Shown here piece after piece: positions 1 to 8,465 of a stretch of DNA of 64,000 nucleotides (the first letter of the stretch is position 1; the number at the start of each line of letters is the position of its first letter). The translations under genes were made by a program, and so were the position numbers. The notes below the pieces were generated by a model. The model saw nothing but the letters and a program-made list of their open reading frames with translations. It ran no database searches and had not been told where the DNA came from. The DNA is from Christensenella intestinihominis (GTDB lineage: Bacteria; Bacillota; Clostridia; Christensenellales; Christensenellaceae): positions 310,001 to 374,000 of the forward strand of contig NZ_MAIQ01000002.1 in the NCBI RefSeq assembly GCF_001678845.1, given 5' to 3'.

Positions 1-1
1 T

Positions 2-808
2 CCACAGGAATTTGAAGAGGAATATGGCTTTGCGGATTACACGCACAAGGTTGTGGTGGAACGCGTATCCCTCACGGAAAACGGCGGGATGGTGGTGCTC
101 GGCGAGGAAATCCCCGCGGCCTTCAAACGAATCGGCGCACAACAGCCTTCCCCGGATAGGTCCGCAACAGACGGGGACGCGCAGCCCGCACAGGCAATGG
201 AGGACCCCGGCATGAGTATTATGCCGTTTGTGAATTTTATGGTCTACGACCAGGACGGCAACGCCCTTGGCCGGGCGACAGGCTCCGGCGGCGTAATAGG
301 CCATACCGGATATGTCCGCAACATACTCGAGTTTGCGGCCGATATGGATACAACAACGTCCGTGACCCTCGTCCCCTACCGGGAGGACTGGAAAAACAGG
401 AAGGAGGTACGCGTTTCGTTCGACGAGCTGGGGAAGAAAATCGAAATTTTCCCCGGCGCGACCGTGACGCTGACGGACGTGGCCTTTGACGATGCGGAAT
501 GGGATTTCGGCGAGGCGGCCGGGTCAGACTGCGTGACGATCAAATATATTGAAAAGGGTGTGACAATTGCCCATCCGGCGAAAAACCGCTTTTTGGGACC
601 GGACGGGCAGGAGGTGGAGCTCGAATCCACGGTGACGGAAGAGAACCCTTACGTCGATTTTGCGACGGGCACGGTGACCGACCCCATTTACGTGACCTTC
701 CCGGACGGCGCGGGCGGGGACGTGCGCAGCTTCACAGGCATGATTTTTGAATATGTCGTGCCGATCCTGGATGAAGCGAACGCGGCGACGATCCCGTTTG
801 CCCGGTGA
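2..808 (+). CDS. Unknown protein, 5' end cut by window
   Basis: The reading frame is open from base 2 to the TGA at 806-808 (268 residues seen), so the gene starts outside the window. An internal ATG at 53 is not preceded by a convincing ribosome binding site and should not be taken as the start. No membrane segment or catalytic motif is seen. The second half is rich in alternating hydrophobic and charged residues (VTLVPYREDW, VTIKYIEKGV) as in beta-sandwich proteins. I suspect the C-terminal extracellular part of a DUF4179/DUF5643-type anti-sigma-like protein, but this is weak. A perfect hairpin follows 37 bases after the stop. Confidence 0.6.
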   Translation, partial: PQEFEEEYGFADYTHKVVVERVSLTENGGMVVLGEEIPAAFKRIGAQQPSPDRSATDGDAQPAQAMEDPGMSIMPFVNFMVYDQDGNALGRATGSGGVIGHTGYVRNILEFAADMDTTTSVTLVPYREDWKNRKEVRVSFDELGKKIEIFPGATVTLTDVAFDDAEWDFGEAAGSDCVTIKYIEKGVTIAHPAKNRFLGPDGQEVELESTVTEENPYVDFATGTVTDPIYVTFPDGAGGDVRSFTGMIFEYVVPILDEANAATIPFAR

Positions 809-845
809 GGCGGGCGGATATATTCTGGATATGATTTGCAGACAA

Positions 846-876
846 AAAATCCCATGCGGAAACCGCATGGGATTTT
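846..876. terminator. Bidirectional intrinsic terminator
   Basis: A perfect 14-bp stem (846-859 with 863-876, loop AAA) begins with A4 and ends with T4. It lies between two convergent genes, so it can stop transcription in both directions. Confidence 0.85.
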
Positions 877-878
877 AA

Positions 879-1085
879 TTACTTGATCTCGCCGTGCTTT
901 TCTTCAAATTCGGCGATATGCTTTTTGATGAGTTGGATAATTTCCATATTCGCGGAACGGCCCTCATAATCCGCAACATAGTGGAGCTGGTCGAGCAAAT
1001 CCCGGGGCAAACGTAATGTATAAGTGGATATTCCCGCTTTTGTGGATTTTATATGAATTGGCAAAAGCTGTTGTTTTGAACCCAT
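879..1085 (-). CDS. Small ribbon-helix-helix (Arc-like) DNA-binding protein
   Basis: A 68-residue protein. Residues about 20-62 fit a ribbon-helix-helix fold: a short beta strand (STYTLRLP) followed by two helices (DLLDQLHYVADYEGRS and NMEIIQLIKKHIAEFEEKHG). Arc/MetJ-type proteins of this size bind operators as dimers through the strand. No toxin gene lies next to it, so there is no evidence for an antitoxin role. It ends at the shared terminator at 846-876. The target is unknown. Confidence 0.7.
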   Translation of the reverse strand: MGSKQQLLPIHIKSTKAGISTYTLRLPRDLLDQLHYVADYEGRSANMEIIQLIKKHIAEFEEKHGEIK

Positions 1086-1225
1086 ACCTTACTTGATTCT
1101 CCCGGTTTGAATAAAAATTGCATTCACTATGTCTTCATTATAGCTGTATTTATGATTCATCTGGTAAAAACGAATGCAAATATCATTTATTATGAATTCA
1201 CTTTTTTTATAAATGGGGGCATTTT

Positions 1226-1429
1226 ATGAAAATATTGATATTTACGGAGGACGATATCGAAATCATCCAATACCAAAGCGTGGGCCCGCCCCTTACGCTG
1301 CGGGAAGCGGTACGGTGCGCCGACCGCGGGGTTGTGATCTGCACACGCAAAAACCACATCATCCACGAGGCACGGCAGGTATGCGCGGAGGAGGACAAGC
1401 CGTTTAACGTGCTGATTATCCAGCGATAA
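1226..1429 (+). CDS. Small unknown protein, 67 residues
   Basis: Starts at ATG 1226 with a GGGGG ribosome binding site seven bases upstream. The protein is a compact alpha/beta sequence (MKILIFTEDDIEIIQ, VVICTRKNHIIHEA, FNVLIIQR) with no signal peptide or membrane helix. It resembles a small single-domain fragment with a central sheet, but I do not recognise a family. It stands alone: the neighbour on the left is divergent and the one on the right convergent. Whether it is expressed is uncertain. Confidence 0.5.
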   Translation: MKILIFTEDDIEIIQYQSVGPPLTLREAVRCADRGVVICTRKNHIIHEARQVCAEEDKPFNVLIIQR

Positions 1430-1434
1430 TTTTA

Positions 1435-1463
1435 TACAAAAAAAGAGCCGCACCGTGTGCGGC
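1435..1463 (-). terminator. Intrinsic terminator of the 85-residue gene
   Basis: A 7-bp GC stem (1447-1453 with 1457-1463) is followed on the minus strand by a T-rich tract (1435-1446). Confidence 0.75.
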
Positions 1464-1485
1464 CCTTCGGTATTTATCCGTGATA

Positions 1486-1743
1486 CTATCTTGCCTGCTT
1501 CAGCTTCTCGATATCGGCAAGGGTCTCTTTTAGGGTATGCTTGACGACTTCCATCTCGCGCTCGAGCGTTACAATCCTGCTGGTCGTCCGCTCGTCGATC
1601 TTGCTCTCGATCAAATCGAATTTCAGGTTCATTTCCATGCGCAGGGCATCGATTTTTTGGTCCGTCTGTTCAAATTTGACATCCATCTTTTCATTCATGC
1701 CCATGATTGCTTCCATGATATCGTCCAGATTCGTTCCCGCCAT
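1486..1743 (-). CDS. Small coiled-coil protein, 85 residues
   Basis: Almost the whole protein is predicted helix with heptad spacing of hydrophobic residues (MNEKMDVKFEQTDQKIDALR, then a long stretch ending IEKLKQAR), so it should form a coiled coil. It has no membrane segment or enzymatic motif. A GGGAAGGGA ribosome binding site precedes the ATG. It lies just downstream of ileS on the same strand with a gap of about 110 bases, so it may be read through from ileS, but no functional link is visible. Confidence 0.6.
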   Translation of the reverse strand: MAGTNLDDIMEAIMGMNEKMDVKFEQTDQKIDALRMEMNLKFDLIESKIDERTTSRIVTLEREMEVVKHTLKETLADIEKLKQAR

Positions 1744-1854
1744 AGCAAGTCCCTTCCCTTTCCTTTTGGGTCATTATAACATGGCTGCGTCCTGTTTTCC
1801 ATTCCAAAACCAGGAAAAATCCTGACTTTTAAGAATGATAGGCCGGGGCCTCGT

Positions 1855-4800
1855 TTATGCCTTTTTCACGCCGAGGGTAACCTTTTCCCCGTTGATGTTC
1901 CATTCCTTTTCGTAGCCTTCCGTTGTGCCGTACTGCACGCCGCAGGCAAGGACTTCGCTGAGAATCTGGTCTTCATTGTTTTCCATGATGGCGGTGATTT
2001 TGTCGTTATCTTTGGCGTAGAGCTCGATTTTGTCCGTCACCTCGAAGCCCGCTTCCTTGCGCATCGTCTGGATTTTGGAAATCAGCTCGCGCACGTTGCC
2101 TTCCTCGATCAGCCCGGGGGTCAGCGTCGTATCGATAATAACCGCAAAATCGCCGCTTGTTTCGGCGACAAAGCCCTCGCGCTGGGCGGGTTCGACCAGC
2201 ACGTCCTCTTCCATCAGGGAAACCTTGTTTCCGTCTACCTCGAACTCATAGGCCGCGCCGCCCCTGACAGTGCCGACCACGAGCATGCCGTCCGCCTGCG
2301 CGAGATGCGCGCGGATGCCGCCGAGCAGCTTGCCGTATTTCGGCCCCAGCGTGCGCATCTGCGGTTTCACGTTGTAGGTGATGTATTCCGCCGCGGCCGC
2401 GCCGAGCTCGACCTCTTTTGCGTTGAGTTCCCCGCGGATCACGTCGAGGAAGGTTTCGTCCAGGTGGTCGATGCCGGAGACAAAAATTTTCGCAATCGGC
2501 TGGCGGTTCTTGATATTCGCCGTGTTACGGCACGCGCGGCCGAGGTTCACCACGTTCAAAACCGCGTCCATATCGCGTTCAAGCTGCGCATCCATGAGCG
2601 CCGCGTCCGCCTGCGGCCATTTGCAGAGATGCACCGACACCGGGGCGTTTTTATCATTGGTGCGCACGAGGTTCTGGTAGATGCTCTCCGTCATGAACGG
2701 CGTGAAGGGCGCAAGCAGGCGCGTGAGCGTCTCGAGCACCGTATAGAGCGTCATGTAGGCGTCTATTTTATCCTGCTCCATGCCGCTGCCCCAGAAGCGG
2801 TCGCGGCACCGGCGCACATACCAGTTGGAAAGCTCGTCCACGAATTTATTTAAGTCGCGCGACGGTTCCACGATCCGGTAGTTGTCGAGGTCGTCCGTCA
2901 CCGATTTCACGAGCGAATTGAGGCGGGACAGCACCCACTTATCCATGATGTTCGTGGGATTCAGTTTGTATTTCGTCGGGTCGAATTTATCGATATCCGC
3001 ATAGAGGATATAGAATGCGTACGTATTCCACAGCGTTCCCATGAATTTGCGCTGCATTTCGCTGACCGCTTCGTCGTAAAAACGCGAGGGCAGCCACGGC
3101 GCGCTCGCCGAATAGAAATACCACCGCACCGCGTCCGCGCCCTGTTTATCGAGCACGCTCCACGGGTCGACGACGTTGCCTTTATGCTTGCTCATCTTCT
3201 GGCCGTCCTTATCCTGCACATGGCCGAGCACGATGCAGTTTTCAAAGGGCGCTTTGTCAAAAATCAGCGTGCCGATGGCAAGCAGGGTATAGAACCAGCC
3301 GCGCGTCTGGTCGACCGCCTCGCTGATGAAGTTCGCCGGGAAGTGGCTCTCGAACTCTTCCTTATGCTCAAAGGGATAGTGCCACTGGGCGAAGGGCATG
3401 GAGCCGCTGTCGTACCAGCAGTCGATGACCTCGGGCACGCGGTGCATGGAGCCGCCGCATTCCGGGCATTTTAATGTAATCGGGTCGAGGAACGGCTTGT
3501 GCAGCTCGATATCTTCGGGCACGTCCTGCTCCGCCATATCGCGCAGCTCCTGCCGCGAGCCGACCACATGGACATGGCCGCAGCCGCACGTCCACACCGG
3601 GAGGGGCGTTCCCCAATACCGTTCGCGGGAGATTCCCCAGTCGATGACGTTTTCAAGGAAATTGCCCATGCGCCCGTCGCGGATGTTTTCGGGCAGCCAG
3701 TTGACGCTGGCGTTGTTTTTCAGCAGGTTATCCCGCAGCTCGGTCATTTTGATGAACCACGTGCTGCGCGCGTAATAGATGAGGGGCGTATCGCACCGCC
3801 AGCAGAAGGGATAGCTGTGCTCGTACGGCATTTCCGCAAAGAGCAGGCCGCGGTCCCTTAAATCTTCAATAATCAGCTTGTCCGCCTTTTTCACGAACAC
3901 GCCCGGCCATTTGGTCTCTTTCGACATGGTGCCGTCCGGCTTTACAAGCTGCACGAACGGAAGGCCGTAGTTCCTGCCGACGTTCGCGTCGTCCTCGCCG
4001 AACGCGGGCGCAATGTGGACAATGCCGCTGCCGTCCGTAAGCGTTACATACGTATCACACGTGATATACCACGCCTTTTCGTCCGGATGCGCAAAATCGA
4101 ACAGCGGTTCGTATTCCTTGAACTCGAGCTCTTTGCCCGTAAACTTGCTCACAATATGCGCGTCTTCGCCGAGAAGCTTTTCGCACAGCGCTTTCGCGAG
4201 GTAATACTGGTCGCCGTTTTTATCCTGCGCGAGCACGTATTCCTCATTCGGGTTCACGCACAGCGCCACGTTTGACGGAAGCGTCCACGGGGTCGTCGTC
4301 CACGCGAGGAAATACGCGTCTTCGCCGCGCACCTTGAAGCGCACAAAGATGGACGTTTCCTTCACGTCCTTATAGCCCTGCGCGACCTCGTGCGAGGAGA
4401 GCGCCGTGCCGCAGCGCGGGCAGTAGGGCACGATTTTATGGCCCTTATAGAGCAGGCCTTTTTTGTGGATTTCCTTTAACGACCACCAGACGGACTCGAT
4501 ATAGTCGTTGTCATAGGTGATGTATGGATCGTCCATATCCGCCCAATAGCCGACGCGGTCGGACATCTTTTCCCACTCGCCCTTGTATTTCCACACGGAT
4601 TCCTTGCATTTCTGGATGAACGGCTCCACGCCGTATTCCTCGATCTGCTCTTTCCCGTCGAGGCCGAGCATTTTTTCCACCTCGAGCTCCACCGGGAGGC
4701 CGTGCGTGTCCCAGCCCGCCTTGCGCAGGACGTTATAGCCCTGCATGGTCTTATAACGCGGGATCAGGTCTTTGATGCAACGCGTGAGGATGTGCCCGAT

Positions 4801-4965
4801 ATGCGGCTTGCCGTTGGCCGTCGGCGGGCCGTCGTAAAAGGTGAACTGGGGGCCGTTTTCGTTCTCCTTCATGCTCTGCTCGAATATTTTGTTTTCGTGC
4901 CAGAAGTTAAGGACCTCCAGCTCGCGGTCGCCAAATTTTAAATCGGTAGGAACTTTTTTGTACAT
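1855..4965 (-). CDS. ileS: Isoleucyl-tRNA synthetase
   Basis: Charges tRNA-Ile with isoleucine in the cytoplasm. The 1036-residue protein has the class I signature PPTANGKPHIGH near residue 47, the CP1 editing domain, an internal zinc-type cysteine cluster (CPECGG), the KMSKHKGN loop near residue 595, and a C-terminal anticodon-binding region. Length and motif style (DTHGLPVELEVEK rather than the shorter bacterial type) point to a type-2 IleRS, the class often less sensitive to mupirocin; that is family knowledge, not shown here. ATG 4965 has an AGGAGATAAACG ribosome binding site. The gene is the last member of a transcription unit that begins at a T-box leader about 700 bases upstream, with an S23-like gene between. 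Confidence 0.97.
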   Translation of the reverse strand: MYKKVPTDLKFGDRELEVLNFWHENKIFEQSMKENENGPQFTFYDGPPTANGKPHIGHILTRCIKDLIPRYKTMQGYNVLRKAGWDTHGLPVELEVEKMLGLDGKEQIEEYGVEPFIQKCKESVWKYKGEWEKMSDRVGYWADMDDPYITYDNDYIESVWWSLKEIHKKGLLYKGHKIVPYCPRCGTALSSHEVAQGYKDVKETSIFVRFKVRGEDAYFLAWTTTPWTLPSNVALCVNPNEEYVLAQDKNGDQYYLAKALCEKLLGEDAHIVSKFTGKELEFKEYEPLFDFAHPDEKAWYITCDTYVTLTDGSGIVHIAPAFGEDDANVGRNYGLPFVQLVKPDGTMSKETKWPGVFVKKADKLIIEDLRDRGLLFAEMPYEHSYPFCWRCDTPLIYYARSTWFIKMTELRDNLLKNNASVNWLPENIRDGRMGNFLENVIDWGISRERYWGTPLPVWTCGCGHVHVVGSRQELRDMAEQDVPEDIELHKPFLDPITLKCPECGGSMHRVPEVIDCWYDSGSMPFAQWHYPFEHKEEFESHFPANFISEAVDQTRGWFYTLLAIGTLIFDKAPFENCIVLGHVQDKDGQKMSKHKGNVVDPWSVLDKQGADAVRWYFYSASAPWLPSRFYDEAVSEMQRKFMGTLWNTYAFYILYADIDKFDPTKYKLNPTNIMDKWVLSRLNSLVKSVTDDLDNYRIVEPSRDLNKFVDELSNWYVRRCRDRFWGSGMEQDKIDAYMTLYTVLETLTRLLAPFTPFMTESIYQNLVRTNDKNAPVSVHLCKWPQADAALMDAQLERDMDAVLNVVNLGRACRNTANIKNRQPIAKIFVSGIDHLDETFLDVIRGELNAKEVELGAAAAEYITYNVKPQMRTLGPKYGKLLGGIRAHLAQADGMLVVGTVRGGAAYEFEVDGNKVSLMEEDVLVEPAQREGFVAETSGDFAVIIDTTLTPGLIEEGNVRELISKIQTMRKEAGFEVTDKIELYAKDNDKITAIMENNEDQILSEVLACGVQYGTTEGYEKEWNINGEKVTLGVKKA

Positions 4966-4984
4966 CGTTTATCTCCTTTCGGTC

Positions 4985-5055
4985 GATAAGTAATCAAGTA
5001 ATAATTAACAAGTAACAGAGAATAGAGAATGTGTCGCTTCGCGACAATTATTCCT
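4985..5055. repeat. AT-rich TAAGTAAT repeat with hairpin (copy 1)
   Basis: Reads as repeats of TAAGTAATCAAGTAATAATTAAC type, followed by a GTCGC-TT-GCGAC-like palindrome (GTCGCTTCGCGAC). It has the same architecture as patches near 9850-9950 and 17471-17580, and lies just behind the S23-like gene. Confidence 0.6.
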
Positions 5056-5398
5056 TTTGCTTTGTTGTTTTTACAATTGCGGTCAGCATTTTGATTAATT
5101 CAGAGCAATCGTTTTTCAAGCTTGCGTGCTGCTTTTCACCGATATAGCCTGTCATAAACAGCAATTCAAGCCAATATTCCGTTTCTGCCGCTTCTTTGAG
5201 CGCAATTGAATTTTTCGATATAAAATCCATTCTGCTCTGTGCATACTTTGCTTCCCGCAGGTTGGCCCCAATACTCGTACCGCTTTTCAGGATTTGTTTT
5301 GCCAACGTGTATGCTTGTTTATTTTGGCAGAGGTATTGATATAGTTTGATAATCCTTATTGCAAAATCAAAAGATTTATCAATCACTCCGGTACTCAT
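5048..5398 (-). CDS. Four-helix-bundle protein (S23 / 23S intervening-sequence family)
   Basis: A 116-residue all-helical protein. Its hallmark phrases are LAKQILKSGTSIGANLREA near residue 35 and a helix ending AAETEYWLELLF, typical of the S23/IVP four-helix-bundle family. Members form pentamers, and some are encoded inside 23S rRNA intervening sequences; related Avd proteins act with retroelements. Here the gene stands alone between the ileS T-box terminator (5427-5458) and ileS, so it is predicted to be co-transcribed under T-box control. AT-rich repeats flank it on both sides, suggesting it came in as a small mobile module. The ribosome binding site is modest (AAAGGAT). Confidence 0.88.
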   Translation of the reverse strand: MSTGVIDKSFDFAIRIIKLYQYLCQNKQAYTLAKQILKSGTSIGANLREAKYAQSRMDFISKNSIALKEAAETEYWLELLFMTGYIGEKQHASLKNDCSELIKMLTAIVKTTKQKE

Positions 5399-5426
5399 AT
5401 CCTTTATTACCTATTCCTTATTCATT
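5399..5426. repeat. AT-rich repeat flank upstream of the S23-like gene
   Basis: Read on the minus strand this is made of AATGAATAAGG / AATAGGTAATAAAGG units. It is the inverted counterpart of the TAAGTAAT tract beyond the other end of the gene. Confidence 0.45.
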
Positions 5427-5668
5427 AAAAAACGTCCTGACCAAGTCAGGACGTTTTTATACGCGGTACCACCTGAATTTCCCGTGCGCAAGGATTGCGC
5501 GGCGGGACGCTCATTCCCGCTGTAACGCGCGGGACGCGCGGCGCATGTGCGGACGCGTGATAATTTTAAAAAGCGTTGCCGCGGGTCTTCCACCATCTCC
5601 CGCTCGCTGTGTGGGCCACTTTAAAAAACGTTTGCCGGTCCTGCGCCGGATTCTTTATTTTTCCGGTA
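5427..5668 (-). promoter_or_regulatory. T-box riboswitch for isoleucine
   Basis: On the minus strand the leader holds the canonical T-box sequence AGGTGGTACCGCG (5462-5474), then an 11-bp terminator stem (5431-5441 with 5445-5455) with a T tract. Upstream, a Stem I-like arm carries a GATGGTGGAAGA distal-loop motif (about 5592-5605) and a candidate specifier codon ATC (5559-5561), which reads isoleucine. Uncharged tRNA-Ile would pair with the T-box and favour the antiterminator. The regulated unit contains the S23-like gene first and ileS second. Confidence 0.93.
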
Positions 5669-5674
5669 TTCACC

Positions 5675-5703
5675 ATTATATTGCACAAGCCGCGCTTTGT
5701 AAA
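5675..5703 (-). promoter_or_regulatory. Sigma-A promoter of the T-box / ileS unit
   Basis: Minus-strand TTTACA (5698-5703), 17-bp spacer, TATAAT (5675-5680). Transcription should start near 5668. Confidence 0.85.
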
Positions 5704-5731
5704 GGGGAAAACCGGGGCGTTTTGCAGCGCG

Positions 5732-8353
5732 CTACGGCCGCCCTTCCTTTTCCCCGGCCTGCTGCTGGTCCGAAAGGTCGATACATACGCTGAGGATGGC
5801 GAGCCTGCCGTCTTCCGCTTCCACGACGCGCCCCTTGTCGAGCGTCCAGAAAAAGCTTCCGTCTTTCCTGAGCGTACGGTATTGTACGCTGTATTCCTGT
5901 CCCTCGTAATAATCGGTCCCGAGTTCCCGCCCGACGCGGGCGGCATCGTCCGGATGGATTGTATTCCCCACAAAGCCGCCCGTATGCTCTATAAAATCTT
6001 CATGGGAATCATAGCCCATGAGACGCAGCATTTCGTCGTTGATAAAATAAAGCGGGAAATTTTCTTCGCAGTAGCCGCCGATAAGGCCGCAAATCGCTAT
6101 TTTATTGAGGAGCGAAATTGCCGCCATCTGGTTTTCCGCTTTCAGGTCGGAAAGCTGTTTTTCTCCCTGGCGCAGCCGTTCCTCGAGGTCGTGCTCGTAC
6201 GTGATGTCCTCGAGCACGCCGAAGGCCTTTACCGGCGTGCCGAATTGGTCGAAAATCGTGGTCATGGACGCGCGCCGCCAGCCGTAGGAGCCGTCCTTGA
6301 GGCGCAGCAGGGCTTCCTGTGTGGAATTCGGTTTCCCGTTGATTACGTCATAGAAAAAATCATGCAGGCGCTGCATATGCTCGGGCACCACCGCGCCCGC
6401 TTCCATCAGGCTTTCCGGCAGGCCGGAGATGAGCCTGTCCGAATCCCCCATGACCGACTGGGTTTCGTCATAAACGATACTCCGCTTTTCCACGTCGAAC
6501 ATAAAGGGGATGCGGCCTGTGGAGAGCATTGCCCTGCGGTAAAGCTCTTCCGACTGCCTGAGCTGCGCTTCCGCTTCCTTGCGCTGCGTTATATCGTTGA
6601 TGGACGCATAATAAATTTCCCGTCCGTCCGATTCGGACAGGTAAAAAAGCCGCATATGCATCCACATCAGGGTCCCGCACAGCCTACGCCTGCGGAACTG
6701 TATTTCCACCCCCTGGGACGGGTCTTCCTTCGCCCGCCGGAGCGCATCGCGCACAATCGGCTGGTCTTCCTCGGGCACGCGGTCAAGGATATGCTGCCCC
6801 TTCACCCGCAGCATTTCGGGATTGCAGCCGGTGATCCGGTAGTAGCCGTCGTTCACGCGGATAATGGATAGATTTCCATTGTAATACTGATAAAGCGCCA
6901 CGCCGCCGAGGATGTTGTTGAGGAGCTTTTTTGACATCATGCCGGACTGGAACAGGCTTTCAAAGGTGATTCCCCTCTCGCCCGGGGACACGATTCCATT
7001 ATAGTCGACACTGCCGCCGGTGAGGAGCAGGGCTTCAAAATCTTCACTGGGCATGGGCTTATAGAAATAATAGCCCTGCGCATAGCGGCAGTCGACGCCC
7101 ATCAGGAAATTCACCTGTTCGGCCGTCTCCACACCTTCCGCAACCACGCTCAGCTTCAGCCACTTGGCCATGCGGACCACGGATTCGATGATATTTTGGC
7201 TCCGCTGGTCCTGCCCGTTCATCTTCTGCAAAAAGCGCAAATCGATCTTGAGGACGTCTACATTAATGTCTTTGAGCATGTTGAGCGAGGAATATCCGCT
7301 CCCAAAGTCGTCCATCAGAACCGTAAAGCCCGCCGCGCGCAGCCTGCCGACCACTTCGAGGATTTGTTCGAGGTTCTCCGTGTATGCGGTTTCCGTAATT
7401 TCAAGTTCAAGCAATTTGGGTTCAAGGCGGTATTTCCGGACGAGACCGGCGATAAAATCATAAAAATTATTTTCATAAAGACTTTTGCGGGAAACATTTA
7501 CGGAAATCGGGATTGCCGTATTGCCCGCGTCTATCCAGTTGCGCAACAGGACGCACACTTCTTCCCACACATAGGCGTCCAGCTTTACAATAAAGCCGTT
7601 TTTTTCAAACGCCGGGATAAACGAATCGGGCGGAAGCAGGCCCTTCCCGGGGCGAATCCAGCGCACCAACGCTTCCGCACCTACAATTTTTCCATTGCGG
7701 ATATCGCATTTTGGCTGGATATAGATGTGGAATTCTTTATTTTGGAGGGCGTGCTCGGCCGAATCAAAAATATCCTGCTCCTCTATGATGGAATTCATCA
7801 GGCCGGTATGGTATTCCGCCGTATGGCGCATATAATTTCCCTTGACCGATTTTGCGGCAAGGATTGCGCGGTCGCACATCAGGCTGACGGGAAGCGTCCT
7901 GTCATGGATGCGGTAGATGCCGATTGCCGGGATGATTTCCATTTCGAGCGGGTATTGCCTGAGCCAGTCGGCCGCCATATTTTCTATGGATTCCGCAAGC
8001 CCTTCGTGCGCCGCCGTGCAGGCGACAAATACGTCCGCCGTGATATGCCCGGCGATTCCCGCCTTTGAAACAGCCTGGCTTCCAATCTTTTCCCCCATGT
8101 AACGAAGGAGGCGGTCGCCCGCTTCCGTCCCGCAAAGGTCGTTAATCAGCTTGAAATGCTGGATATCAAGGCAGACGATCGCGTAGCTTGTTTCCCCGTC
8201 TTTTTCCAGTAGTTCCCTGGTCTTCCCGTAGAAGGTTTCCTTGTTATATAATCCGGTCAGGGAATCATATTCCCGGCGTTCCTTTATTTCTTTCTCCAGC
8301 GCCTCGATTGTCCGGAGCAATTCTTTTTCAGATTTGTTTTCGTGTGGTTTCAA
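5732..8353 (-). CDS. c-di-GMP phosphodiesterase: degenerate GGDEF, EAL, three PAS
   Basis: An 873-residue soluble regulator. A short coiled coil leads into a GGDEF fold (about 28-190) whose signature has decayed to TADVF, so cyclase activity is unlikely. An EAL domain follows (about 205-450) with EALVRW, PISVNVSR, ELEITET, DDFGSGYSSL and AEGVET all intact, so hydrolysis of c-di-GMP to pGpG is expected. The rest holds three PAS/PAC sensor modules (about 480-600, 610-735, 745-865), including VNDGYYRITGCNPEML and INDEMLRLMGYDS. The C-terminal position of the sensors is unusual. TTG 8353 is chosen because GGAGGCGCCGGC precedes it. No membrane helix is seen, so it should sense a cytoplasmic signal. 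Confidence 0.93.
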   Translation of the reverse strand: MKPHENKSEKELLRTIEALEKEIKERREYDSLTGLYNKETFYGKTRELLEKDGETSYAIVCLDIQHFKLINDLCGTEAGDRLLRYMGEKIGSQAVSKAGIAGHITADVFVACTAAHEGLAESIENMAADWLRQYPLEMEIIPAIGIYRIHDRTLPVSLMCDRAILAAKSVKGNYMRHTAEYHTGLMNSIIEEQDIFDSAEHALQNKEFHIYIQPKCDIRNGKIVGAEALVRWIRPGKGLLPPDSFIPAFEKNGFIVKLDAYVWEEVCVLLRNWIDAGNTAIPISVNVSRKSLYENNFYDFIAGLVRKYRLEPKLLELEITETAYTENLEQILEVVGRLRAAGFTVLMDDFGSGYSSLNMLKDINVDVLKIDLRFLQKMNGQDQRSQNIIESVVRMAKWLKLSVVAEGVETAEQVNFLMGVDCRYAQGYYFYKPMPSEDFEALLLTGGSVDYNGIVSPGERGITFESLFQSGMMSKKLLNNILGGVALYQYYNGNLSIIRVNDGYYRITGCNPEMLRVKGQHILDRVPEEDQPIVRDALRRAKEDPSQGVEIQFRRRRLCGTLMWMHMRLFYLSESDGREIYYASINDITQRKEAEAQLRQSEELYRRAMLSTGRIPFMFDVEKRSIVYDETQSVMGDSDRLISGLPESLMEAGAVVPEHMQRLHDFFYDVINGKPNSTQEALLRLKDGSYGWRRASMTTIFDQFGTPVKAFGVLEDITYEHDLEERLRQGEKQLSDLKAENQMAAISLLNKIAICGLIGGYCEENFPLYFINDEMLRLMGYDSHEDFIEHTGGFVGNTIHPDDAARVGRELGTDYYEGQEYSVQYRTLRKDGSFFWTLDKGRVVEAEDGRLAILSVCIDLSDQQQAGEKEGRP

Positions 8354-8465
8354 GCCGGCGCCTCCATGCCAATAGCCGCCCGTATATGATACCGAGCAAG
8401 TTTGGTAATCTATTCCCTATCTTAAAACACTTTCGGGGGGAAATCAACCAAGCAAATTTTATCCG

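Noticed and set aside
879-1085. Antitoxin role for the ribbon-helix-helix protein.
   Set aside because: No toxin-like ORF is adjacent on either strand; the neighbour at 1226-1429 is divergent and has no RelE/MazF features.
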